Source: Mycobacterium sp. MFM001 (GTDB taxonomy: Bacteria > Actinomycetota > Actinomycetes > Mycobacteriales > Mycobacteriaceae). Taken from it: 56,024 bases of DNA. Each line of letters begins with the position of its first letter. The first letter of the stretch is position 1. The stretch covers positions 1 to 56,024 of the forward strand of contig NZ_BFAB01000019.1 of NCBI RefSeq assembly GCF_003402475.1. The letters run 5' to 3'. Made by a program: the position numbers and the translations under genes. Positions 16,689 through 24,887 of this stretch are shown here, piece after piece. The notes below the pieces were generated by a model that did no database searches, was not told the DNA's origin, and saw only the letters and a program-made list of their open reading frames with translations.

Positions 16689-17632
16689 CCGAACACGCGC
16701 GCGAGGCGCTGCTGGCGCTGCGCGCCGAGATCGCCAAAGCCGTCGTCGGCCAGGAAGCCGTCGTCAGCGGCCTGGTCATCGCGTTGTTGTGCCGCGGCCA
16801 CGTGTTGCTCGAAGGCGTTCCGGGGGTGGCGAAAACACTGCTGGTGCGTGCCCTGGCGGCGGCGTTGCAGCTGGAGTTCAAGCGAGTCCAGTTCACCCCC
16901 GACCTGATGCCCGGCGACGTCACCGGCTCCCTGGTTTACGACGCCCGTACCGCCGCGTTCGTGTTCCGCGACGGCCCGGTGTTCACCAATCTGATGCTGG
17001 CCGACGAAATCAACCGCACGCCACCGAAAACCCAGGCCGCCCTGCTGGAAGCCATGGAAGAGCGCCAGGTCAGCGTCGACGGCGAACCCCGGCCGTTGCC
17101 GGACCCGTTCATCGTCGCCGCGACCCAGAACCCGATCGAATACGAGGGCACCTACCAGTTGCCGGAGGCACAGCTCGACCGGTTTCTGCTCAAGCTGACT
17201 GTGCCTCTGCCGCCGCGTGATTCGGAGATCGCCATCCTCGGCCGGCACGCACACGGCTTCGACCCCCGCGATCTTTCCGCGATCCGGCCCGTGGCCGGCC
17301 CGGCCGAGTTGACGGCAGGGCGCGACGCGGTGCAGGCGGTGCTGGCCGCTGACGAGGTCCTCGGCTACATCGTCGACATCGCCGCCGCGACGCGTCACTC
17401 ACCGGCGCTGCAACTCGGTGTGTCACCCCGCGGCGCGACGGCGCTGCTGGCCACCGCTCGGTCATGGGCGTGGCTGTCCGGCCGCAACTACGTCACACCC
17501 GACGACGTGAAGGCGATGGCCCGCCCGACGTTGCGGCACCGGGTGATGCTGCGCCCGGAGGCGGAACTGGAAGGCGCCACCGCCGACGGCGTCCTCGACG
17601 GGATACTGGCTTCGGTCCCGGTGCCCCGCTAG
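16685..17632 (+). CDS. moxR2: MoxR-family AAA+ ATPase
   Basis: 315 residues, standard MoxR size. Walker A is GVPGVAKTLLVRALA, Walker B is LMLADEINRTPPKTQAAL, followed by the sensor region VAATQNPIEYEGTYQLPEAQ and the C-terminal lid. MoxR ATPases act as chaperone-like remodelers, often working on a vWA/DUF58 partner. Its ATG overlaps the DUF4350 stop, and the DUF58 GTG begins on the last base of its TAG. The symbol is given for its position matching the M. tuberculosis moxR2 locus; orthology is inferred from gene order. Confidence 0.93.
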   Translation: MTEHAREALLALRAEIAKAVVGQEAVVSGLVIALLCRGHVLLEGVPGVAKTLLVRALAAALQLEFKRVQFTPDLMPGDVTGSLVYDARTAAFVFRDGPVFTNLMLADEINRTPPKTQAALLEAMEERQVSVDGEPRPLPDPFIVAATQNPIEYEGTYQLPEAQLDRFLLKLTVPLPPRDSEIAILGRHAHGFDPRDLSAIRPVAGPAELTAGRDAVQAVLAADEVLGYIVDIAAATRHSPALQLGVSPRGATALLATARSWAWLSGRNYVTPDDVKAMARPTLRHRVMLRPEAELEGATADGVLDGILASVPVPR

Positions 17633-18948
17633 TGGTTCTGACCGGACGCACCGGGCTGGTTGCGCTGATCTGCGTCGTGCCGATCACGCTGTCACCCTGG
17701 CCGGCAACATCTTTCGTCCTGCTGCTGGTCCTACTGGCGGTGGCGGTGGCCGTCGACGCGTTGTGGGCCGCGAGCCCACGCGCGCTGCGTTTCAGTCGCA
17801 GCGGCCCGTTGTCTGTGCGGCTCGGCGAACAGGTGAACGCCGGTCTGCTGATTCACAACGGTGGTCGCCGCCGGTTCCGCGGCCAGATTCGCGACGCGTG
17901 GCCGCCCAGCGCGTGCGCCGAACCGCGCGTGCACACCGTCGACATTGCCGCCGGGCAGCGCGTGGATACCCTGCTGCGGCCGGTGCGGCGCGGTGACCAG
18001 CGGTCAGCCTTGGTGACCGCGCGGTCGATCGGCCCGCTGGGCCTGGCCGGGCGTCAGCGCTCGCAGCCGGTAGCCGGGCAGGTGCGGGTGCTGCCGCCGT
18101 TTCTGTCGCGCAAGCACCTGCCGTCGCGGCTGGCCAAGCTGCGTGAGATCGAAGGGCTGTCACCGACGATGACCCGCGGTCAGGGCACCGAATTCGACTC
18201 GCTGCGTGAGTATGTCGTCGGCGACGACGTCCGGTCGATCGACTGGCGCGCCACCGCCCGGCGCGCCGACGTCGTCGTGCGGACCTGGCGGCCCGAGCGC
18301 GACCGTCGCGTCGTGATCGTGCTCGACACCGGCCGCACGGCCGCCGGGCGCGTCGGCGTCGACCCGACCGCCGGCGATCCGAGCGGGTGGCCGCGGCTGG
18401 ACTGGTCGATGGACGCGGCGCTACTGCTGGCCGCGCTGGCATCCCGGGCCGGCGACCATGTCGACTTTCTGGCTCATGACCGGGTGACCCGGGCGGGCCT
18501 GTTCGGTGCGTCGCGGACCGAACTGCTGGCCAAGCTCGTCGATGTGATGGCGCCGCTGCAGCCCGCTCTTGTCGAATCCGACTCTGCGGCAATGGTTTCG
18601 GCGGTACTGAGGCGCGCCCGGCGTCGCGCACTGGTGGTTCTGCTGACCGATCTCAACGCCACCGCCCTCGAGGAGGGGTTGCTACCGGTATTGCCGCAGC
18701 TGTGTGCCAAGCACAAGGTGATCCTTGCCGCCGTCGCCGATCCGCGGGTCGATCAACTGGCCGTCGGGCGTGCCGACGCGGCCGCGGTGTATGACGCCGC
18801 GGCGGCCGAACGTTCCCGCAACGACCGCCGGGCGATCGCGTCGCGGCTGCGCCATGCCGGGGTGGAAGTGGTCGATGCGCCGCCCTCCGAATTGGCGCCG
18901 GCATTGGCCGACCAGTATTTGGCGATGAAAGCCACCGGGCGGTTGTAA
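17632..18948 (+). CDS. DUF58 (vWA-like) membrane-associated protein
   Basis: 438 residues from GTG 17632; this start overlaps the MoxR stop by one base and gives the family's normal N-terminus with two membrane segments (LVALICVVPITLS and TSFVLLLVLLAVAVAVDAL). The DUF58 signature is GTEFDSLREYVVGDDVRSID followed by WRATARR, then a von Willebrand A-like fold beginning VVIVLDTGRTAAG. Such proteins partner MoxR ATPases in many bacteria. It is last in the operon and faces the SpoIIM-like gene across a long inverted repeat. Role unknown. Confidence 0.93.
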   Translation: MVLTGRTGLVALICVVPITLSPWPATSFVLLLVLLAVAVAVDALWAASPRALRFSRSGPLSVRLGEQVNAGLLIHNGGRRRFRGQIRDAWPPSACAEPRVHTVDIAAGQRVDTLLRPVRRGDQRSALVTARSIGPLGLAGRQRSQPVAGQVRVLPPFLSRKHLPSRLAKLREIEGLSPTMTRGQGTEFDSLREYVVGDDVRSIDWRATARRADVVVRTWRPERDRRVVIVLDTGRTAAGRVGVDPTAGDPSGWPRLDWSMDAALLLAALASRAGDHVDFLAHDRVTRAGLFGASRTELLAKLVDVMAPLQPALVESDSAAMVSAVLRRARRRALVVLLTDLNATALEEGLLPVLPQLCAKHKVILAAVADPRVDQLAVGRADAAAVYDAAAAERSRNDRRAIASRLRHAGVEVVDAPPSELAPALADQYLAMKATGRL

Positions 18949-18957
18949 CCTCGACGC

Positions 18958-19014
18958 CGAGTGTGGGATTGAGGCACGCAATTCGCGAATCCGCGTGTCT
19001 CAAGTCCACATTCG
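18958..19014. repeat. Long imperfect inverted repeat between convergent genes
   Basis: 22-nt arms at 18958-18979 and 18993-19014 match at 18 of 22 positions around a 13-nt centre that itself contains the palindrome ATTCGCGAAT. The element lies between the stops of the DUF58 and SpoIIM-like genes, so it can act as a bidirectional terminator or be a mobile or repetitive palindrome. No U-tract follows on either strand. Confidence 0.65.
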
Positions 19015-19022
19015 ACGCAGGA

Positions 19023-20015
19023 TCAGGCGGTCGGCACCACATCAGGCGCGTCGGCGATGTCGCCGGTTTCCCCGGCCCGGGCCGCGCGGCGGCCGAAGTA
19101 CACGATGTACGCCAGAAACAGTGTCTCGGCGGCGATTCCGATGCCAACCCGTAGGAAGGTGGGCAACGGTGACGGCGTCACCACCGCTTCGAGCACGCCC
19201 GAGACGAACAGCACCGCCACCAGCCCGACGGCTATCGTGACGATCGCGCGGCCCTGCTCGGCAAGAACCTGTCCGCGCGGGCGATCGCCGGGCGAGATCA
19301 CAAACCACCCGAGCCGCATCCCCGCGGCGGCGGCCAAGAACACCGCCGTCAGCTCCAGCAGGCCGTGCGGGATCAGCAGCCCCAAGAGGATGTTTCCCTT
19401 GCCCGCGGCAAACATCAGCCCGGCGGCCACGCCGAGGTTGGCGGCGTTTTGGAACAGCAGAAACGGGATGGGTAAGCCCAACACCACCGCGAAGGCAATG
19501 CATTTGGCGGCCACCCAGGCGTTGTTCACCCAGACGTGGAGCCCGAAGGCCGCGGCCGGATGCTCGCTGTAGTAGGAGGCGAAGTCGTGGTTCACCAATT
19601 CGTCTATGTCGCTTGGTGTTCCGATGGTGGCTTGCACCTCCGCGCTGCCGGACACCCAGATCGCGATGACGGCCGTGGCGGCGAAGAACAACACCGCCGT
19701 CGCCAGCCACCAGCGCCAGGTTCGGTAGGCCACCACGGGAAACCCGACCGTCCAGAACCGGGCGAACTCGCCGGACAGCGGCGCGTGCGCGCCGGTGACC
19801 GCGGCGCGGGCCCGTGCCACCAAGGAGGAAAGCCGGCCGATCAGCACCGAATCCGACGACGCCGAACGCAACATCGACAGGTGCGTCGACACCCGCTGGT
19901 AGAGCTCGACGAGTTCGTCGACCTCGGTGCCCGTCAGTCGCCGTCGTTGCTTCACCAGCTGTTCGAGGCGGGCCCAGGTGTCGCGGTGCGCAAGCACGAA
20001 CGCGTCGACGTCCAC
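19023..20015 (-). CDS. SpoIIM-family membrane protein
   Basis: 330 residues from GTG 20015. The first ~100 residues are a cytoplasmic helical region (RDTWARLEQLVKQRRRLTG, YQRVSTHLSMLRSA), then five to six membrane helices including WWLATAVLFFAATAVIAIWV, NILLGLLIPHGLLELTAVFL and VTIAVGLVAVLFVSGVLEAV. This is the stage II sporulation protein M fold found in non-sporulating actinobacteria beside RDD and DUF58 genes. A TACCCT -10 (20028-20023) is 7 nt upstream, so the message is leaderless. It is divergent from the RDD gene by 24 bp. Probable partner of the MoxR/DUF58 proteins (inference). Confidence 0.9.
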   Translation of the reverse strand: MDVDAFVLAHRDTWARLEQLVKQRRRLTGTEVDELVELYQRVSTHLSMLRSASSDSVLIGRLSSLVARARAAVTGAHAPLSGEFARFWTVGFPVVAYRTWRWWLATAVLFFAATAVIAIWVSGSAEVQATIGTPSDIDELVNHDFASYYSEHPAAAFGLHVWVNNAWVAAKCIAFAVVLGLPIPFLLFQNAANLGVAAGLMFAAGKGNILLGLLIPHGLLELTAVFLAAAAGMRLGWFVISPGDRPRGQVLAEQGRAIVTIAVGLVAVLFVSGVLEAVVTPSPLPTFLRVGIGIAAETLFLAYIVYFGRRAARAGETGDIADAPDVVPTA

Positions 20016-20039
20016 GGGGCTCAGGGTAACTTCTCAGGT
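20016..20039. promoter_or_regulatory. Compact bidirectional leaderless promoter
   Basis: Only 24 bp separate the divergent start codons. Minus-strand -10 TACCCT (20028-20023) is 7 nt from GTG 20015; plus-strand -10 TAACTT (20027-20032) is 7 nt from ATG 20040. The two boxes overlap on two bases, so RNA polymerase cannot occupy both at once. Confidence 0.6.
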
Positions 20040-20858
20040 ATGTCCGAGGTGGTGACCGGGGACGCCGTGGTGCTCGATGTGCAGATCGCGCAGTTGCCCG
20101 TGCGTGCGGTTGGCGCGCTGATCGACATCGCGGTGATCTTCGTCGGCTACCTGCTGGGCCTGATGTTGTGGGCAGCCACGTTGACCCAGTTCGACGACGC
20201 CACCACGGCCGCCATCCTGATCATCTTCACGGTGCTGGTCCTGGTCGGGTACCCGCTCATCATGGAAACCGCCACCCGCGGCCGCTCGGTCGGCAAGATC
20301 GTGATGGGCCTGCGCGTGGTGTCCGACGACGGCGGCCCGGAACGGCTCCGCCAGGCGGTATTTCGGGCGCTGGCGTCGGTAGTGGAGATCTGGATGTTGT
20401 TCGGCAGCCCTGCGGTGGTGTGCAGTCTGCTCTCGCCGAAAGCCAAACGGATCGGCGACATTTTCGCCGGCACTGTCGTGATCAGCGAGCGCGGTCCGAA
20501 ACTGAGCCCGCCGCCGCCGATGCCGCCGTCGCTGGCGTGGTGGGCGGCGTCGCTGCAGCTGTCCGGCCTGAGCGCCGGGCAGGCCGAACTGGCTCGCCAA
20601 TTCCTTTCCCGCGCACCGCAACTCGAACCGGGGCTGCGCTACCAGATGGCCTGCCGAATTGCCGCGGACGTGCTGGCCCGGGTCGCTCCCCCGCCCCCGC
20701 CGGGAACTCCGCCGCACCTGGCGCTGGCCGCGGTGCTCGCCGAACGGCACCGTCGCGAACTCGCGCGGCTACGACTCACCCCGCCGCCTCCCCCGTCGTG
20801 GCCACCGCCCCCGTCGCCGTGGCCGCCCCCAGGAGGCGGCTTCGCACCGCCACGGTGA
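20040..20858 (+). CDS. RDD family membrane protein
   Basis: 272 residues from ATG 20040. RDD signature residues are visible: Arg and Asp in QLPVRAVGALIDIAVIF, TRGRSVGKIVMGLRVV and the KRIGDIFAGTVVI Asp. Three membrane helices lie at about residues 22-47, 57-78 and 112-132. The C-terminal ~110 residues are helical and end in a Pro-rich tail with PPPPPSWPPPP-like runs. RDD proteins are of mostly unknown function, some linked to ion exchange. Divergent from the SpoIIM-like gene through a shared promoter. Confidence 0.9.
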   Translation: MSEVVTGDAVVLDVQIAQLPVRAVGALIDIAVIFVGYLLGLMLWAATLTQFDDATTAAILIIFTVLVLVGYPLIMETATRGRSVGKIVMGLRVVSDDGGPERLRQAVFRALASVVEIWMLFGSPAVVCSLLSPKAKRIGDIFAGTVVISERGPKLSPPPPMPPSLAWWAASLQLSGLSAGQAELARQFLSRAPQLEPGLRYQMACRIAADVLARVAPPPPPGTPPHLALAAVLAERHRRELARLRLTPPPPPSWPPPPSPWPPPGGGFAPPR

Positions 20859-20859
20859 G

Positions 20860-21216
20860 CTACTGCGCGACCGTCACCGCAACGAGGACGATGTCGGCAA
20901 TCAACAGCGCCAATGCAACCAACGGCACGATAATGCCCCACCGCCGTCGGGCGGTGAAGAACGACACGACGATGGTCAAGGCGGCCAGCACCGGAGCGCC
21001 GTAGAACAACACACCAAAGCTGATCCCGTCGGGTCCGAGGTTGGGGCAGGCCTTGTCACTGCAGCCGGCCGTGCTCATCACCGCGCCAAGCGTGAAGACC
21101 AGAACCACGGCCGCCGCGGGAATCGTCAACAGCGCCAGCACCCAGTTCACCCATAGCCGCAGCCGGCTCTCGCGACGGGCATCGGGCGGGGCTGTGGTCT
21201 CGGTGGTGTCGTTCAT
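20860..21216 (-). CDS. Small membrane protein of unknown function
   Basis: 118 residues beginning MNDTTETTAPPDARRESRLR, then three predicted membrane helices (WVLALLTIPAAAVVLVFTLG, FGVLFYGAPVLAALTIVVSF, IIVPLVALALLIADIVLVAV). A CSDKAC pair sits between helices one and two, possibly a disulfide outside the membrane. The much longer frame upstream of this ATG is discarded because it is Arg/His-rich shadow of the MFS gene. It is convergent with the RDD gene (stops one base apart) and divergent from the MFS gene. No family recognised. Confidence 0.8.
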   Translation of the reverse strand: MNDTTETTAPPDARRESRLRLWVNWVLALLTIPAAAVVLVFTLGAVMSTAGCSDKACPNLGPDGISFGVLFYGAPVLAALTIVVSFFTARRRWGIIVPLVALALLIADIVLVAVTVAQ

Positions 21217-21282
21217 CTGACGAGTGCTACCCAGGCGCCCACGGCGGGAAACCTTCTTCAGGTTCGGTTCAAGTTCGCTGGC

Positions 21283-21288
21283 TACTGT
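21283..21288 (+). promoter_or_regulatory. -10 box of leaderless MFS gene
   Basis: TACTGT ends 6 nt before the ATG at 21295, fitting a leaderless start. Confidence 0.55.
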
Positions 21289-21294
21289 CCTCCC

Positions 21295-22527
21295 ATGATT
21301 CCGGGCCGGCTGGCGCGCGCACTGGATTTGCTGAACTTCTCGTTGGCCGATGTGCGCGACGGGTTGGGCCCGTATCTGTCGATCTATCTGTTGCTGACCC
21401 ACCATTGGGATCAGGCCTCGATCGGGTTCGTGATGGCGTTCGGCGGGATCGCCGCGATCGTCGCGCAAACACCGGTGGGCGCGATCGTCGACCGCACTAT
21501 GGCCAAGCGGGCGTTGGTGATCGCCGCCGCCATTGCCGTCACCGCCGGATCGTTGGCGATGCCGCTGTTTCCCGGCTTCTACTCGATCTCGATCCTGCAG
21601 GCGATCACCGGGATCGCCGGTTCGGTTTTCGCGCCCGCGCTCGCGGCGATCACCCTGGGCGTGGTCGGTCCGCGGTTTTTCGCACGGCGGATCGGGCGCA
21701 ATGAGTCGTTCAACCACGCGGGCAACGCCTCGGCGGCGGCGGCGACCGGCGGGCTGGCCTACTTCTTCGGCCCGGTGGTGGTGTTTTGGGTGCTGGCGGC
21801 GATGGCGCTGCTCAGCGTCGTCGCCACACTGCGGATCCCGGGCGACGCAATCGACCACGACGTGGCCCGCGGCATGGACCACGCGCCCGGGCAGCCGCAC
21901 CCCGAGCCGTCGCGCCTGGCGGTGCTGCTGCACAACCGGCGGCTGATGATTTTCGCCGCGGCCGTGGTGGCCTTCCATTTCGCCAATGCGGCCATGCTGC
22001 CGCTGGTCGGCCAGGTGCTGGCACTGCAGAACAAGGACCGCGGCACCGCGTTGATGGCGTCGTGCATCGTCGCGGCCCAGCTGGTGATGGTGCCGGTGGC
22101 CTACCTCGCCGGCGCCAAGGCGGACTCGTGGGGCCGCAAGCCGATCTTTTTGGTCGGCTTCGCGGTGTTGGCCGCCCGCGGATTTCTCTACACGCTGTCG
22201 GACAACCCGTACTGGCTGGTGGGTGTACAGCTGCTCGACGGGGTTGGTGCCGGCATCTTCGGGGCGCTGTTTCCCCTTGTGGTGCAAGATGTTACGCACG
22301 GTACCGGCCGGTTCAACATCAGCCTGGGCGCCATCACCACCGCGTGGGGCGTGGGTGCCTCACTGTCGAACTTCGCCGCCGGCTGGATCGTGGTGAGCGC
22401 CGGCTATCACGTGGCATTTCTGTCCTTGGGCGCGCTGGCCGCCGCGGGGTTCGCGCTGTATCTGATCGCCATGCCGGAAACCGGACCGTCGGCAAAAAAT
22501 CTGCCAGCCGCCGTTGCATCGCGATAG
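21295..22527 (+). CDS. Major facilitator superfamily transporter
   Basis: 410 residues with about 12 membrane helices. The loop between helices 2 and 3 is VGAIVDRTMAKRALVIAA and the matching loop in the second half is LAGAKADSWGRKPIFLVG, the MFS A-type motif with DxxxRKP. The N-terminus ARALDLLNFSLADVRDGLGP is characteristic of a subfamily annotated as small-molecule efflux proteins. It precedes the PadR regulator by 66 bp. Direction and substrate are not determinable; efflux under PadR control is a reasonable inference. Confidence 0.92.
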   Translation: MIPGRLARALDLLNFSLADVRDGLGPYLSIYLLLTHHWDQASIGFVMAFGGIAAIVAQTPVGAIVDRTMAKRALVIAAAIAVTAGSLAMPLFPGFYSISILQAITGIAGSVFAPALAAITLGVVGPRFFARRIGRNESFNHAGNASAAAATGGLAYFFGPVVVFWVLAAMALLSVVATLRIPGDAIDHDVARGMDHAPGQPHPEPSRLAVLLHNRRLMIFAAAVVAFHFANAAMLPLVGQVLALQNKDRGTALMASCIVAAQLVMVPVAYLAGAKADSWGRKPIFLVGFAVLAARGFLYTLSDNPYWLVGVQLLDGVGAGIFGALFPLVVQDVTHGTGRFNISLGAITTAWGVGASLSNFAAGWIVVSAGYHVAFLSLGALAAAGFALYLIAMPETGPSAKNLPAAVASR

Positions 22528-22541
22528 TTTTCGATATATCG
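22521..22541 (+). promoter_or_regulatory. Candidate PadR operator
   Basis: GCGATAGTTTT runs into the perfect palindrome CGATATATCG (22532-22541), an AT-rich block unlike its surroundings, 53 bp before the PadR start and 5 bp after the MFS stop. PadR repressors typically bind palindromes in their own promoters. Confidence 0.5.
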
Positions 22542-22593
22542 TCAATGCATCGGCAGCGCATCCGGCGCTGCCCTTCCAGAAACGAGACAGAAC

Positions 22594-23304
22594 ATGAACG
22601 CACCATTTCCCCCGTTCGGAGGGCCGTTCGTCGGCGGCCCGGCCGGTTTCGGCTTCGGCCCTCAGGACCGCCGCGCGCTGCACGAGCAGCGCAGGCAAAC
22701 CCGCCGGCAGTTCCGCGAATTTGTCCGCGGCCACGACGCCGGGCACGACGGCCCGTTCGGGCCCGGATTCGGCCGGGGTTTCGGTCCCGGCTTTGGTCCC
22801 GGCGGGTTCGGGTTCGGGTTCGGCCCCGGTGGGCGCGGCGGTCGCCGCGGCGGTCCGGGCCGGCGTGGGCGCCGCGGCGACGTCCGCGCCGCCATCCTGG
22901 TCCTGCTGGCCGAGCGGCCGATGCACGGCTACGAAATGATCCAGGAGATCGCCGAACGCAGCCAGGACCTGTGGCGGCCCAGCCCCGGCTCGGTCTACCC
23001 GACCTTGCAGTTGTTGGTCGACGAGGGCCTGATCGTCGGCTCCGAAACCGAAGGCAGCAAAAGGCTTTTCCAGCTGACCGAGGAGGGCCGCGCCGCCGCC
23101 GAGAAGATCGAAACCCCGCCGTGGGACGAGATCGCCGACGGCGTCGACCCCTCGCACATCAACCTGCGTGCGGCGGTGGGCCAGCTGTTCGGCGCCGTGG
23201 CGCAATCCGCGCACGCGGCAACGCCTGAGCAGCAGCAACGCATCATCGAGATCGTCAACAATGCGCGCCGCGAGATCTACACGGTGCTCAGCGAAGACGA
23301 ATAG
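22594..23304 (+). CDS. PadR-family transcriptional regulator with Gly/Phe-rich N-terminus
   Basis: 236 residues. Residues 1-95 are low-complexity, rich in Gly, Phe, Pro and then Arg (GPGFGRGFGPGFGPGG, GRGGRRGGPGRRGRRG). The PadR winged helix follows: VRAAILVLLAERPMHGYEMI, LWRPSPGSVYPTLQLLVDEG and GSKRLFQLTEEG. The C-terminal helix region serves dimerisation. PadR proteins repress efflux pumps, here plausibly the adjacent MFS gene. The Arg/Gly tail may bind nucleic acid or promote assembly, which is speculation. Confidence 0.93.
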   Translation: MNAPFPPFGGPFVGGPAGFGFGPQDRRALHEQRRQTRRQFREFVRGHDAGHDGPFGPGFGRGFGPGFGPGGFGFGFGPGGRGGRRGGPGRRGRRGDVRAAILVLLAERPMHGYEMIQEIAERSQDLWRPSPGSVYPTLQLLVDEGLIVGSETEGSKRLFQLTEEGRAAAEKIETPPWDEIADGVDPSHINLRAAVGQLFGAVAQSAHAATPEQQQRIIEIVNNARREIYTVLSEDE

Positions 23305-23310
23305 CCGCCA

Positions 23311-23354
23311 GCTGGGCTGGGTCGACATGTCACGACACGTCGACCCAGCCCAGC
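23311..23354. terminator. Strong hairpin overlapping the glpK 3' end
   Basis: 20-bp arms 23311-23330 and 23335-23354 pair with one mismatch around a 4-nt loop. The right arm encodes the last codons of glpK (TLGWVDVS then stop), and the left arm lies just after the PadR stop. It can stop transcription arriving from both sides, though no U-tract is present. Confidence 0.65.
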
Positions 23355-24847
23355 GTCCGCTCGACAGCTTTCCGCCAGCCCGCGTAGGCCGCCTCACGTT
23401 CGTCGTCGCTCCACGACGGCGACCACCGCTTGTCCTCGCGCCAGTTGGCACGCAGATCGTCGGGGCCAGTCCAGAAGCCGACCGCCAGACCCGCCGCATA
23501 CGCTGCGCCGAGCGCCGTCGTCTCGGCGACCACCGGCCGCACCACGTCAACGCCCAGCACGTCGGCCTGGATCTGCATGCAGAGATCGTTGGCAGTGATA
23601 CCGCCGTCGACTTTCAAAACCTCAAGGCGCACACCGGAATCCGCAGCCATGGCGTCGACCACGTCGCGGCTCTGGTAGCAGATTGCCTCCAGGGTGGCGC
23701 GGGCCAGATGCGCGTTGGTGTTGTAGCGTGACAGCCCTACGATGGCGCCGCGGGCATCGGATCGCCAGTACGGGGCGAACAACCCGGAAAACGCCGGGAC
23801 GAAGTACACCCCGCCGTTGTCGTCGACCTGACGGGCCAGCGCCTCGCTCTGCGCGGCGCCGCTGATGATGCCCAGCTGGTCGCGCAGCCACTGCACCGCC
23901 GAGCCGGTGACCGCGATCGAACCCTCAAGGGCGTAAACGGGTTTGGCGTCGCCGAACTGGTAGCAGACGGTGGTCAGCAGGCCGTTGGCCGACCGCACGA
24001 TCTCCTCGCCGGTGTTGAGCAGCAGGAAATTGCCTGTGCCATAAGTATTTTTGGCTTCTCCGGGGTCCAGGCAGACCTGGCCCACCATCGCCGCATGCTG
24101 GTCGCCGAGGATTCCGGTGATCGGCACGTCATCCGCAGTGACACCGTATGGCTCCGGTGCCGACGACGGCGCAATGGACGGCAGCATCGCGCGGGGTATC
24201 CCGAACAACGACAGCAGCTCGTCGTCCCAGTCCAAGGTCTCCAGGTTCATCAGCATCGTGCGGCTGGCATTGGTGACATCGGTGACGTGTACGCCGCCGC
24301 GCGGACCGCCGGTCAGATTCCACAACAGCCAGGTGTCAGGCGTGCCGAAGACGGCGTCACCGTGTTCGGCGGCCTCGCGCACGCCGTCGACGTTCTCCAA
24401 AATCCACTGCAGCTTGCCGCCGGAGAAATACGTGGCCGGCGGCAGGCCCGCCTTGCGCCGGATCACGTCGCCCCGGCCGTCGCGGTCCAGCGCCGAGGCG
24501 ATGCGGTCGGTGCGGGTGTCCTGCCAGACGATCGCGTTGTAGTACGGCCGGCCGGTACGCCGATTCCACACCAGCGTGGTCTCCCGCTGATTCGTAATGC
24601 CTAGCGCAGCAATGTCTTTCGGTGCGATGTTGGTTCTGTTCAGCACCGACGTCAGCACCGAGGAGGTACGCTCCCAGATCTCGACCGGGTCGTGCTCGAC
24701 ACAGCCGGAACGCGGCAGGATCTGCTCGTGCTCAAGCTGGTGGCGGCCCACCTCGGCGCCGTCGTGGTCGAAAATCATGCAGCGGGTGCTGGTGGTGCCC
24801 TGGTCGATCGAAGCGACGAATTCAGGCGACTCAGCCACGTCGTCCAT
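23330..24847 (-). CDS. glpK: Glycerol kinase
   Basis: 505 residues, FGGY kinase. ATP-phosphate loop ASIDQGTTSTRCMIFDHDGA, substrate region WNRRTGRPYYNAIVWQDTR, GTGNFLLLNTGEE and SDARGAIVGLSRYN followed by LARATLEAICYQSRDV are all typical. It phosphorylates glycerol to glycerol 3-phosphate using ATP in the cytoplasm. Start is ATG 24847, or the in-frame GTG at 24838 (AESPEFVASIDQG); both overlap or closely approach the divergent methyltransferase. Its C-terminal codons form one arm of a strong hairpin. Confidence 0.96.
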   Translation of the reverse strand: MDDVAESPEFVASIDQGTTSTRCMIFDHDGAEVGRHQLEHEQILPRSGCVEHDPVEIWERTSSVLTSVLNRTNIAPKDIAALGITNQRETTLVWNRRTGRPYYNAIVWQDTRTDRIASALDRDGRGDVIRRKAGLPPATYFSGGKLQWILENVDGVREAAEHGDAVFGTPDTWLLWNLTGGPRGGVHVTDVTNASRTMLMNLETLDWDDELLSLFGIPRAMLPSIAPSSAPEPYGVTADDVPITGILGDQHAAMVGQVCLDPGEAKNTYGTGNFLLLNTGEEIVRSANGLLTTVCYQFGDAKPVYALEGSIAVTGSAVQWLRDQLGIISGAAQSEALARQVDDNGGVYFVPAFSGLFAPYWRSDARGAIVGLSRYNTNAHLARATLEAICYQSRDVVDAMAADSGVRLEVLKVDGGITANDLCMQIQADVLGVDVVRPVVAETTALGAAYAAGLAVGFWTGPDDLRANWREDKRWSPSWSDDEREAAYAGWRKAVERTLGWVDVS

Positions 24848-24887
24848 GATGGCCTACATGGGCACTCGAACATTCGACATTGCGACC

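Noticed and set aside
21217..22299. Minus-strand extension of the small membrane protein to 479 residues
   Set aside because: Upstream part is Arg/His/Gln-rich shadow of the MFS gene; the real start is ATG 21216.
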